A DNA stretch of 58,875 bases from Ignavibacteria bacterium (GTDB taxonomy: Bacteria; Bacteroidota; Ignavibacteria; Tepidaquicellales; Tepidaquicellaceae). The stretch covers positions 1 through 58,875 of the forward strand of contig JAFGII010000013.1 of assembly GCA_016929695.1 (NCBI GenBank). The letters run 5' to 3'. Below are positions 23,853 to 33,900 of the stretch, in pieces. The notes under the pieces are model-generated. The model saw only the letters and a program-made list of their open reading frames with translations. It ran no database searches and was not told where the DNA came from. The translations under genes and the position numbers were made by a program. Position 1 is the first letter of the stretch. Each line of letters starts with the position of its first letter.

Positions 23853-25952
23853 TTATTTAATAATGACCATTCTCTTGATGTTCTCGTAATATCCTGCCTG
23901 TATTTTGTAAATATAAACTCCACTGGATAGTCTTGACGCATCAAAATCAATAGTATAATAACCTGCCGCTTTTTGTTCATTTACAAGAACTGAAACTTCC
24001 CTGCCAAGCATATCAAATACTTTAACGGTTACAAAAGATTGTTCAGGAATAGCATAATTTATTTTTGTAACCGGGTTGAAAGGATTCGGATAATTCTGAC
24101 TTAATTCAAATTTTTCAGGAAGATTTGTTCCGTTACCCGTTATTCCTGTTGGTCCTGTTCCAAGCCAAATACTTATATTTGGCCGTGCTGTGTAGGAAGA
24201 ACCGGGTGAGGTAATCTGGACACAGCCGTCTCCTGATGATAAATCAGAATGCTGATGAACATTTTTACCCGAAGCAGAAGTTGCATTTACAGTAGTATTT
24301 GATGTATAAGAAGAATTGTTGAAACATATTTCAACTAATAAATTACTCGTCCCGTCCCAGTAAAAAGGAGTTTGAAGATTTATATACTGCCAGCCGGTAC
24401 CCGGAACTGAATATGAGCCGTCGTAAACTACAGTCCAGTCACTTGATACGAATGATGTAACAGTTGCCGGTGTATAATTCTGCATTTTTACTTTAAAACC
24501 GTTCATTGTTTGCGAGGCTGCCGATACTACATCAAATCCTATCTTGCTGATGTTACCAGCACTTCCACCTGAAGCAATTATTTCACTTGCGTTATAAAGC
24601 ATATCGGTTCTTGAGTCCATATAGTAAGTGTAGAATGGCCAGCCGACTGCTGTTGTTCCTGTACCTATATTTACTATAGTCACATTCATAACCTGATATT
24701 CAAATTGTGTGGAAGGAGGAGTAGAACCGGGAGGATTATATCCGCTTCCGCCTGAAGGTAATGTTGCTACCAGCGAACCCGCTGAATCCTGGGCTGCGAT
24801 GTAATATTTGACTGATGTTCCCAGCGACTGCCCCGGAATTGTAAATTTAAACGTATCGAGATTTGAGTAAGAAGGACTCAACATATTATATGAACCGTTA
24901 TTAATTTTATAATATAATTTAGGTGAGGCAGTTCCGGTTCCCAATTTATAAGATGATTTAATAACTGCTGTTGCAACTCTTCCGGTTGTTATCGGTCCTG
25001 TATTAAGAGGAGTATGAATGATAGTTATTTTATAATCACCTGCCCAAGTAACCAAAGCTGCTATTGCAGCCTTAACCATTTTTACAAAATAGGGAAAATT
25101 CAAAGTGTTGAATTTATCATTTACGGTATGATAATACGGAGTAAAATCGCTGTTATCTTCGATTGACAATAATGCTTTATATCCCCTGTTCAGAAATGAC
25201 TGGTGGTCGCTTCCGCCGCTTAACGATGTTGTAACCTGTGGTATTAAAGTCGGCTGATAAAGAGAAACAACTTGCGAAAATTCAGTTGCAAAAGGAATAT
25301 TTGCAGAATTTGTGTGAACGTCCATTGCTCCGTCATTATTTCCGTCATAGGAAATCATATCGAGATTTATCACACCAAGAATTGAATCACCGTGTGCAAA
25401 TGCGGTATCAGCATAAGCCTTACTTCCGTAAAGGCCTCTTTCTTCCTCATCCCAAGCCGCAAATATGATTGTGTAAGGAAAATTTATATCTTTTAATATT
25501 CTGGCTGCCTCCATAACGCACACGGTTCCTGAAGCATTATCGTCCGCACCGGGGGCTATACTACCGCTCGGCATATCATCATAATGTCCGCAAATAATAA
25601 AATACTGATTTGGATATTTTGTACCTACTTTCTTCGCAAGAACATTTGTTATTGTGGAATTGATAACCTGATACCAGGTCGAAAGACCTAATCTCTGGAA
25701 CCTTTCATATATATATTCAGCGGCTTTTATGTTACTTGCAGTATTCCAGTAACGTGATACAATAGTATAAGGTGAATTACCGATTAAGCAAGAAGTATCA
25801 CCGCTAAGTTCTCTAATGTGTCTTCTTAATGTATCTGCATTGACTAAATTCATTATCTGTGCTACATAAGAATTATATGAAACCTGCGGAGTGGATTCTG
25901 AAACTACTATAAACAGTATCAGAACAATTAAAAGGGATTTTAAAAACTTCAT
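23853..25952 (-). CDS. Secreted M28 family metallopeptidase with T9SS sorting domain
   Basis: 699 residues. A signal peptide (1-21) is followed by an M28 aminopeptidase-like catalytic domain (about 100-300) with zinc ligands and base in order: CGHYDDMP (His, Asp region), GADDNASG (bridging Asp), WDEEERGLYGS (Glu base and Glu ligand), NLDMISYDG (Asp) and YHTVNDKFN (His). A beta-sandwich region with two glycine/serine-rich parts follows (about 320-610). The C-terminus (about 618-699) is a T9SS sorting domain: NYPNPFNP, MLGREVSVLV, SSGVYIY, MVIIK. The protein is probably exported through the outer membrane and digests peptides outside the cell or on its surface. All active-site segments are present. 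Confidence 0.92.
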   Translation of the reverse strand: MKFLKSLLIVLILFIVVSESTPQVSYNSYVAQIMNLVNADTLRRHIRELSGDTSCLIGNSPYTIVSRYWNTASNIKAAEYIYERFQRLGLSTWYQVINSTITNVLAKKVGTKYPNQYFIICGHYDDMPSGSIAPGADDNASGTVCVMEAARILKDINFPYTIIFAAWDEEERGLYGSKAYADTAFAHGDSILGVINLDMISYDGNNDGAMDVHTNSANIPFATEFSQVVSLYQPTLIPQVTTSLSGGSDHQSFLNRGYKALLSIEDNSDFTPYYHTVNDKFNTLNFPYFVKMVKAAIAALVTWAGDYKITIIHTPLNTGPITTGRVATAVIKSSYKLGTGTASPKLYYKINNGSYNMLSPSYSNLDTFKFTIPGQSLGTSVKYYIAAQDSAGSLVATLPSGGSGYNPPGSTPPSTQFEYQVMNVTIVNIGTGTTAVGWPFYTYYMDSRTDMLYNASEIIASGGSAGNISKIGFDVVSAASQTMNGFKVKMQNYTPATVTSFVSSDWTVVYDGSYSVPGTGWQYINLQTPFYWDGTSNLLVEICFNNSSYTSNTTVNATSASGKNVHQHSDLSSGDGCVQITSPGSSYTARPNISIWLGTGPTGITGNGTNLPEKFELSQNYPNPFNPVTKINYAIPEQSFVTVKVFDMLGREVSVLVNEQKAAGYYTIDFDASRLSSGVYIYKIQAGYYENIKRMVIIK

Positions 25953-26267
25953 ATTTATTAATTTTTAAATTTTACATCATATAATTTAGTAGTTAATCTC
26001 TTAAAATTATATACAAAAATTTTATGTCATTTTTCAAATTCTTTTAAAGATTAATAATTATAAAAATAACTAATAAGGTATATATTTAGTATTTAATAAA
26101 GATATTGCAAAATTATATGATTGCAAAGACTTTTGCAGTTTACTGTTTAATTTTTTATTAAATTATCTGAAAGCAAAACACATTTAACATAGGTGATAAT
26201 TTTTAAATACTTTATTAATTAAATATTTACGATATTTATGTTTTAATAAATTAAACTATATTATAAT
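25953..26267. other. AT-rich divergent intergenic region
   Basis: 315 bases between the M28 peptidase (minus) and a lipoprotein gene (plus). Both promoters must be here. I see only AT-rich DNA with no convincing promoter match, hairpin or small ORF. Confidence 0.4.
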
Positions 26268-26729
26268 ATGATTAAGAAATTATCTTTAGTGCTCTTATTA
26301 TTCGCGATTATTTTCACTGTGGCATCCTGCCAGAAAAGCGAAAAGGATAAATTGATATCTCTCTACACTTCAACAATTGAGTATTTCAAATCGCCTGAAT
26401 ATAAAGCATTATTCAAAGAGCCTGATATGGAAAAAAGAAACCTTGCTCTTGAGGAAAAACAAAAACAGTTATTTATAGATGCGGGATTTGAAAAACCGGA
26501 AGATGTTCAGGCAATTGATGAAAAATTCAAAGATGATCCCGATATTGCAAAATTAAGGGAAGAATTTGATAAAGTCACACAGGAAGTTACTGAAGAAATG
26601 ATGAAAGAGCAACAGATACCGGATATAAATCAGCAGCTGCCTGATTCAGTTCAGGAAAAAGTAAATGAGGATTTACTGAAGGACGATGCTCCGAAGAAAG
26701 AACAACCTGAAGACGAGTCTAATAAATAA
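26268..26729 (+). CDS. Acidic helical lipoprotein of unknown function
   Basis: 153 residues. A lipoprotein signal peptide ends in VASC (Cys at about 21). The mature part is strongly charged, rich in Lys, Glu, Asp and Gln, and looks mostly alpha-helical (for example EPDMEKRNLALEEKQKQLF), ending in an acidic, probably disordered tail (DDAPKKEQPEDESNK). No domain is recognised. It is a single-gene unit between two secreted peptidase genes on the opposite strand, with a terminator 20 bases downstream. The lipid anchor suggests a periplasmic or surface location. Confidence 0.75.
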   Translation: MIKKLSLVLLLFAIIFTVASCQKSEKDKLISLYTSTIEYFKSPEYKALFKEPDMEKRNLALEEKQKQLFIDAGFEKPEDVQAIDEKFKDDPDIAKLREEFDKVTQEVTEEMMKEQQIPDINQQLPDSVQEKVNEDLLKDDAPKKEQPEDESNK

Positions 26730-26750
26730 TCAGATTATTTCAACAATAAA

Positions 26751-26783
26751 AAAAGTCATCCTTAATTATCGGGATGACTTTTT
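26751..26783. terminator. Bidirectional rho-independent terminator
   Basis: An eleven-base stem (AAAGTCATCC with GGATGACTTT) and a ten-base loop, flanked by A-rich and T-rich runs so that it works on both strands. It lies between the lipoprotein gene (plus) and the M14 peptidase gene (minus), which converge here. Confidence 0.88.
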
Positions 26784-26804
26784 TATTCTATTATGTTAAT
26801 AATT

Positions 26805-29183
26805 TTATTTAATCAAAGTCAGTTTTTTCGATTCAACATAGTTTCCGCTTTCCATCCTGTATAAATAAACTCCGCTCGGCAATTCAGAAGCATTAAATTC
26901 CACCGAGTAATATCCAGCAGGCTTTACTTCATTGATAAGATTTTTAACTACTCTTCCCAAGACGTCATAAACAGTAATCCTGACTAATCCTGCATTTGCT
27001 AATGAATAATTGATTTGCGTTGAAGGATTGAAAGGATTAGGATAGTTTTGTTCAAGAGAGTAAGCATCGGGTGTAATACCGGTATTACCGACTATGCCTG
27101 TCAATGGTGAGCTTTGATATCCTGTTAATTTAATATTTTCAACATACCATCCGTCCCAGTTAAGGGCAACATCATTGACAATTCTGAATCGTACCTTCAT
27201 ATTTGTCGAACCGCCTACAATACCCGTAATATTAAAAGACTTAAATTTCCAAACTGCAGAATCAATACCATTGTATGTTGCCAACTGTGACCAGTTCACT
27301 CCGTTATTACTTGAAACTTCAACATAACCAAAATCATAGCCTGTTTCCAGAGCGTGTTTTTGATAGAAACTAAGATATACAGCAGGATAGGTTGAGATAT
27401 TAACGGGAACGGAAATCATTTGTGTAGTCTGATTGGAAACACAGGAACCTTTAAATGAATGTGTCGGAGATAAATATTTATTCGTCACTATTGTCCAGCT
27501 TGTCATTGTAGGCCAGTTTCCTGTTCCGTTTTCTGCACTGTCTGCCAGTATGGAATATCCTGTTCCGACAAATATATCTAATAATTCTTCGTGAACGATA
27601 ACAGAATCATTCTGTTTAATTCTCAATCTTGCATTTAATGCCGTATTGTTCGGACAGGCAGAACCAATTGTAAAGTTAAATGTATTACTGTCAGAAACGA
27701 ATACCGGCAAGAGTGCTTTAGTATAAGTTTGAACAGGTATAGTTAAATAATTTGATACAGGGGATAATTCTACTTTAACGTTCTGAGCATCAAATAATCC
27801 TTTGTTTTTAAATACAATTTTTACATTTCCTGTTTCTCCCTGTATATAAATATTTTTATTAAATGTTGCCGATTTTAAACCTGTATAAGGTCCCGCAATC
27901 AGTGCATAATATTTATTCATATGCAGACAACTTTGCACCAGAGACATTATCAGTGACTGACTTGGCCAAAATGATGAACCGACTTCAGGAGTCATAGTAA
28001 AAATATGATTTGCATGACCTGTAGAATCGGAACTGTACATCCAGTCAATATCACCGCCGCGTACATAATAATTAACCGTCTGATATGGAGTTCCGAATTT
28101 GAAACCGTTGACCGCCGTTATGTCCGCTCCGTATTCGTTGAAGATATAATCATGCGGGGTTGGAATCGGGTCACACCATGACCATGGTTTGATAAGTAAA
28201 TTGCCATAAGTGTGATAATCCAGTGACGCTTTGATATTCCTTGAATTTACAAAACTTTTAAAATTTTGTGTCTCCGGTTCAGAAAATGGAGCGGTTCCTC
28301 TGTAAGTATCCGAGGACGGCGAGGTTGACGAACCGTTATTTGTAGAATTCCAGAAATTATATGTTCCGAAATTTCTGTTTAAATCAACACCAATGGCACT
28401 TCCCTGTGGTGTTCTGTTTTTACGCCACATACCACCACCGTTTGGATTAGTTGTCTGATTATAAACATATCCGTCGGGATTGATCGCCGGTGTAAAATAT
28501 ATTTCCCTGTTATTCAAGATATACGTGGCAATCGGGTCAATATTATTATTTTCAAGAAGCCAGTAAACAAAATAAAAAATATTAGTCGTACCGACCGGCT
28601 CGCGTGCGTGAGTTAAACCGTTATACCAGACTTCAGGTCGCCCTGTCGGTGAATCGGGATTCTTTGTGATTCTGACTGTCCACATCGGTCTGTTCTCATA
28701 GGAATTTCCTATGGAAAATTTTTGTGATACGTAGAGAGGATATTCCAGCCTCATCGAATCAATTTTTTGAATCATTTCATCCCATTTCAAATGTCCGCCC
28801 ATAGTTCCGTATATCGAATGTGTAACATTAAAATCTCTGATTGATTGTTCCATAGCCTGTTGAATTTCGAACGGACTCATTTTCGGCAGATTATTATAAT
28901 ATTCCATCCAGTCAGGAATCGTAATCTGATATGATACACCTGATTTTTTCAGCAGTCCAATTTCACTTTCAGAAAGCCAGGTCTCGAAATACAGTCCCGG
29001 TTTATGGATTCCGCCGTCGAGATGTAAATCGGCATTTGCCAGTCTTTGAAAATCACTGTTCTTTGTTGCAAATATTCTAACCTGTGAATATTTCTCATTC
29101 CCCTCGTTTTTTTGTGCAAACAGAAAATTTGCGCATAAAGCTATTACTATTAAAGTAATAAAAAATAATTTGAAGATCTTCAT
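26805..29183 (-). CDS. Secreted M14 zinc carboxypeptidase with T9SS sorting domain
   Basis: 792 residues. Signal peptide (1-24), a propeptide-like segment, then an M14 domain (about 120-400): NGLTHAREPVGTTN (zinc His and Glu), MWRKNRTP and GVDLNRNF (substrate-carboxylate Asn-Arg), SLDYHTYG (zinc His), and MTPEVGSSFWP (catalytic Glu). A CARDB-like segment (about 430-530) and a jelly-roll region with SGYDFGYVEVSSNNG (about 550-680) follow. The end (about 710-792) is a T9SS domain: NYPNPFNPSTQIN, VLGRVVKNL, LPSGVYLY. It should be exported to the surface or medium and trim C-terminal residues from peptides. The M28 aminopeptidase-like gene and this one are probably complementary exopeptidases. 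Confidence 0.92.
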   Translation of the reverse strand: MKIFKLFFITLIVIALCANFLFAQKNEGNEKYSQVRIFATKNSDFQRLANADLHLDGGIHKPGLYFETWLSESEIGLLKKSGVSYQITIPDWMEYYNNLPKMSPFEIQQAMEQSIRDFNVTHSIYGTMGGHLKWDEMIQKIDSMRLEYPLYVSQKFSIGNSYENRPMWTVRITKNPDSPTGRPEVWYNGLTHAREPVGTTNIFYFVYWLLENNNIDPIATYILNNREIYFTPAINPDGYVYNQTTNPNGGGMWRKNRTPQGSAIGVDLNRNFGTYNFWNSTNNGSSTSPSSDTYRGTAPFSEPETQNFKSFVNSRNIKASLDYHTYGNLLIKPWSWCDPIPTPHDYIFNEYGADITAVNGFKFGTPYQTVNYYVRGGDIDWMYSSDSTGHANHIFTMTPEVGSSFWPSQSLIMSLVQSCLHMNKYYALIAGPYTGLKSATFNKNIYIQGETGNVKIVFKNKGLFDAQNVKVELSPVSNYLTIPVQTYTKALLPVFVSDSNTFNFTIGSACPNNTALNARLRIKQNDSVIVHEELLDIFVGTGYSILADSAENGTGNWPTMTSWTIVTNKYLSPTHSFKGSCVSNQTTQMISVPVNISTYPAVYLSFYQKHALETGYDFGYVEVSSNNGVNWSQLATYNGIDSAVWKFKSFNITGIVGGSTNMKVRFRIVNDVALNWDGWYVENIKLTGYQSSPLTGIVGNTGITPDAYSLEQNYPNPFNPSTQINYSLANAGLVRITVYDVLGRVVKNLINEVKPAGYYSVEFNASELPSGVYLYRMESGNYVESKKLTLIK

Positions 29184-29389
29184 ATTATTAATTTATAAAT
29201 TTATTACATAAGTTATATATATATAAAAACTTATTCAATTGAATATTTAATTCAGGAATTGAATGGTTTTTGCCCTTTTTCTGATAAGATTAGCCTACCG
29301 GAAAATTTCTGATAATTAATCCTATTTTCCTCTTTTAAATTGATTTTGTTGGTTGTTTATCGGTAAAAGCATTTTTATTATATTGAAAT

Positions 29390-30949
29390 ATGAAGACATT
29401 ATTAACAAAATCGAAAATATGGACCGGAGAAGGTTATTTTCCGGACACAATCGGATTTGATTCAATGACAGGAGAAGTAACTTTTATCGGAAATGAATCC
29501 GTTGTTAATATAAAAGAATATGATGAGGTTATTGACACAAACGGTAAACTAATTCTTCCGGCTTTTTATGAGGGACATTGCCATCTCGTTAAGGGTTCAA
29601 CTGTAAAGAAAGAACTTAATTTAAGAACGGCATCGACAAAAAATGATTTTGTTAATATTATCGGCAAATATAAATCAGAACTTAAACCGGGGAAATGGAT
29701 ACAGGGAGGATATTTCACGGAATCCGAATTTACCGAAAATTTTTATGTTGACCGTAATTTACTCGACGAAATATGTCCTGATATTCCAATTCTTATACAA
29801 AGAATTGACATTCATTCCGCGATTGTCAATTCAAAAGCAATTGAAATTGCAGGTCTGGAATTGATGGTCAGTAAATTCGGAACTGATGAAATTATTTTAG
29901 ACGAAAAAGGAAATCTCACAGGCGAAATAAAAGAACGGGCGATGTTTTTTGCAATTGACAAAATTCCTCCGTTGACTTTCAGTGAAATTTCGTCAATCGT
30001 AGATGAAGAAATAAGATATCTTCATTCACTCGGAATTACAAGTGTTACAGATATTACATATCCTGTTGACCTTGAAGTTTATAAAATACTGCTGAAAAGC
30101 AATAATTTAAATCTCCGAATCAATTCCTGCCTACCGTTTGAGAATTTCTATGAATTTGAAAATTTAACAAAAAATTTCTCCGGCTATGAAAATATAAAAT
30201 TTAATTCATTTAAAGCATATTACGACGGTTCGCTTTCGAGTGAATCCGCTTATTTTTTTGAAAACTACAAGAACAAAAATCACAACGGAACAAAATCCTT
30301 TTTTGTTAACAGTGGTGAATTCGATAAAACAGGTATAGATATTGACAAAGCAGAAAAACAGATTGTTGTTCACGCAATCGGCGACCGTGCAATCAGCGAA
30401 GTACTTGATTTTGCAGAAAATTTAAACGATAAGAACGGCAAACGCGACAGAAGACTAAGGATAGAACACCTACAGCATATTAATCCGAAAGATTATAAAC
30501 GTTTTAATGAACTTGATATAATAATGTCTGTTCAGCCCTCACATCTGTATGTTGACGGAAAAATTGCGGATGAAAAACTTAATAATCCGGAATTCACGCA
30601 TAATTATAAACCGGTTGTTAATTACGGTAGAGCAATTATTTTCGGGACTGATTTTCCAGTCGCAAATGAATCCCCGTTCGAAACGATTTATTATGCACTA
30701 ACCCGTAAGGCAAAAGATATCCCTGAAGGTTTTTACAGGAAATATGCACTCGATATCAATACCTGTATCAACGCTTATACATTTAATAATGCTTATGCGT
30801 GTTTCGAAGAAAATATTGCGGGGAAATTAAAAGAGGGATTTCTTGCTAACATAATAATTCTTGAAAATAACCTCTTTGAGATTCCACATGACGAAATAAA
30901 AGACGCAAAAGTAAATTCAACATATTTTTATGGGAAAAGAGTCTTTTAA
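29390..30949 (+). CDS. Amidohydrolase family 3 (YtcJ-like) metal-dependent hydrolase
   Basis: 519 residues. Metal-binding segments visible: EGHCHLVKG (the HxH of the barrel), a lysine in FKAYYDGSLSSESA at the usual carbamate position, VVHAIGDRA, RIEHLQHINP and FGTDFPVANESPFETIYYA. This layout is typical of YtcJ-like amidohydrolases, whose substrates are mostly unknown. No signal peptide, so it is cytoplasmic. The 206 bases upstream hold no gene. Its 3' end overlaps the large S8 protease gene by 20 bases, so the two may be translated from one transcript. Confidence 0.88.
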   Translation: MKTLLTKSKIWTGEGYFPDTIGFDSMTGEVTFIGNESVVNIKEYDEVIDTNGKLILPAFYEGHCHLVKGSTVKKELNLRTASTKNDFVNIIGKYKSELKPGKWIQGGYFTESEFTENFYVDRNLLDEICPDIPILIQRIDIHSAIVNSKAIEIAGLELMVSKFGTDEIILDEKGNLTGEIKERAMFFAIDKIPPLTFSEISSIVDEEIRYLHSLGITSVTDITYPVDLEVYKILLKSNNLNLRINSCLPFENFYEFENLTKNFSGYENIKFNSFKAYYDGSLSSESAYFFENYKNKNHNGTKSFFVNSGEFDKTGIDIDKAEKQIVVHAIGDRAISEVLDFAENLNDKNGKRDRRLRIEHLQHINPKDYKRFNELDIIMSVQPSHLYVDGKIADEKLNNPEFTHNYKPVVNYGRAIIFGTDFPVANESPFETIYYALTRKAKDIPEGFYRKYALDINTCINAYTFNNAYACFEENIAGKLKEGFLANIIILENNLFEIPHDEIKDAKVNSTYFYGKRVF

Positions 30950-33900
30950 AATATTATCTATATTCTATATTCTGTTAATTTCATTCTCCAACGGATTTCC
31001 GCAAACTGACAGAGTTGTAATCAAACTATCAGTCGATGCCCCTCCTAACACACTTAATAACTTCAGGACAGGAAATTATAAGGGTGATAAATCAGGTATC
31101 GGAGATGTACTGGATAATTCCGGTGCAAAGGATTTTAAACCATTTATCAACAATGAACTGTTAAGAAAATTCACAAAAAGCGAAATTGAAATAATAGGTC
31201 TGGAAAGAATTTTCATTTTTAAATCTGAGCAAAGAACTATAAACCTGCTGATTGGCCGGCTTAAATTTAATAAATATATTGAATATGTTCAGAAATTAGG
31301 AATACTAAATCTTGAAAATTCTGAAAAAGTATATATAATTCCGAATGATCCGTACTTTTCATCCCAGTATTATTTAAGCAATGCAGGATTTAACTCTGTT
31401 TGGGATTTTTCACTCGGAGATTCTTCTGTCGTAATTGGAGTAATTGATTCAGGTCTGGATTTCACGCATCCGGATTTACAAAACAGTTATAAAATTAATT
31501 ACGGCGAATTTGGAAACGGCAAAGAAAACAACGGCATAGATGATGACAATAACGGTTTCATTGATGATTGGCGGGGCTGGAATTTCATTTCGAACAGCAA
31601 CAACCCTTCCGATGACAATATTAATTCACACGGTACCGCAGTCACGGGAATTATAAATGCGGGATTTGACAACGGTATCGGAATCTCGTCCGCTGCTTCG
31701 AACACTAAAGTACTTGTTCTGAAAGCATTCGACAAAAATGGGACAGGAGCAGAAGATATCGTATCTTATGCAGTTCTTTACGGCATTTCCGCAGGAGTCA
31801 AAATTTTTAATTTCAGTTTTGGTGATAACATTTATAGTAACCTTTTCCGTGACGTGGCGAGATTTGCTTACAGCAAAAATATTACAATAGTTACATCCGC
31901 AGGGAATACTGCTTCCGACAACCTTCATTATCCTTCAGCATTTGATGAAGTAATATCGGTCGGTGCGATAGACGCGAATAATTTCAGAACAGGATTTTCA
32001 ACATTCGGCGAAACAGTTGATATTTTTGCGCCCGGTAATCAGATACTTACGACCTCAAGAACAGGCAAAGGACTGGAGCAGTTGAATTTAGATTATTTTT
32101 ACATAAACGGCACTTCATTTTCCGCCCCGATTGTCTCATCAGCGGCTGCTATTCTTTTATCAAAAAACAAGAATCTGACAAATGAAGAAATAAGGGGAAT
32201 ACTCGTTTCAAATACTGATTATATAAAAAACCAGACCGGGTGGGACCATTATTCCGCATCAGGCAAACTCAATATTCTAAGTGCCTACAATAACATTGAT
32301 AATCCCGCTATTGCAAGAATATATCTCCCCTATCAGAATTTTTCTTCTTATGATAATTCCGTTCCGCTGGTTATTTCATCTGCGTATCCTTTTACAAAAA
32401 GTACTATAATATCTTATTCCTACGGCGAAAATTTTCTATACCCCTTTAATATATTTTCGTCAGGAAGTAATCAATTTATTAAAGATACAGTTCTGAACTG
32501 GAATATTGAATCGCTTCCGGACACTACTTATACATTGAGATTAATCATTGATACTTATTCCGGAAGAACTATAGAGCATGGATTAATATTTTATAAAGAC
32601 AGCAAAACCCCTGAAATTTCTTCTGTGTCAGCATTATACAACGTTGCCGACAGCAATAACATTTCAAATATTATAACATTTATAACAAATAAACCCACAG
32701 TCGGAAAAATATTTTTCAAAAGAAAAAACATAACTGAACCATATCAGTATATTTTTGCTGATTTGGGTTATGAAAATATAGGTTATGTTTCAAATGTTCA
32801 TTTCGGATTATTAAAGGGGAAAAATCTTTACCCGAATACTGCATACGAATATTACATAGAAGCAGAAGCATTGAACAAAAAAAGAATTACACATTCCGAA
32901 CCGAATTTTATTTTTACTGCAGCAAATGAAATCAACTCATACGGATATACTTCCGGTCAATATGCTCTTCCTCTTTCTCAGATTCTGGATACACTTGTTG
33001 ATATTAATGGAAACGGCTTGAAAGAATTTTTTGTAACCGATGTTAACAACAATCTGAAATTAAATGTATATGAATTCAACGGACAGAACTTCATAAAAAT
33101 ATCCGATAATAACTGGGAAGATTTTGTAACTGCGAAAGATATTGGAGATGTAACCGGCAACGGGAAAATCAATCTTTTAACATCTAAAGGCAGGAACGGA
33201 ATTTTATTTGAATCTCCTGTATCAAATGCCTTACCTGTAAAGAAGGTCTGGAGCGACGAAGTCGGTGATAATTTCTGGTCTGCCTCAATTTCCGATATAG
33301 ACAATGACGGACTGAAAGAATTAACAGGTTATGGAAGAACAGGACTCAGAATACTCGAATATAATGGCAGTCAGTTTGTTGAAATAGCTGTTCTCCCTTA
33401 CAGCACTATAACTTCCGAGCCGAATTCGCAAAAAATATTAATTGATGATTTCGATAATGACGGTAAAAACGAAATTATCTTCACTGACCTGCATTTTACT
33501 GAAAATTACGCCGTATCCACCTTAAATGTTTTCAGATGCAACTCGGACAATAATTTCACGAAGGTCACTTCTGCGGATATAGAGGGGGTTACATTTAAAG
33601 CAGAATGTTTAACATACGGAGATTTTGATAATGATGGCAAAAAAGAAATTGCTTTCGGAACAGGTTCGGATAACGATTTACCCGATATTCTTTATGTATC
33701 TTTTTTCAAATTAAATCCCGGCGGAAACCTTATTTTGACAAACCGAATAGTTATCAGGAACTACTCTCCTCTCTCAAATACTTCTATCAAATCATATTCG
33801 ATATCAGGTCCAGTAAAAAATATGCTTGCCGTAAATACAGGCAATATATTCTATATTTATCAGTACAGCGGAACTGAATATGAGCCGGTCTATTATAAAA

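Noticed and set aside
25238-25468. Plus-strand ORF inside the M28 peptidase
   Set aside because: Shadow frame; the peptidase frame holds all zinc ligands.
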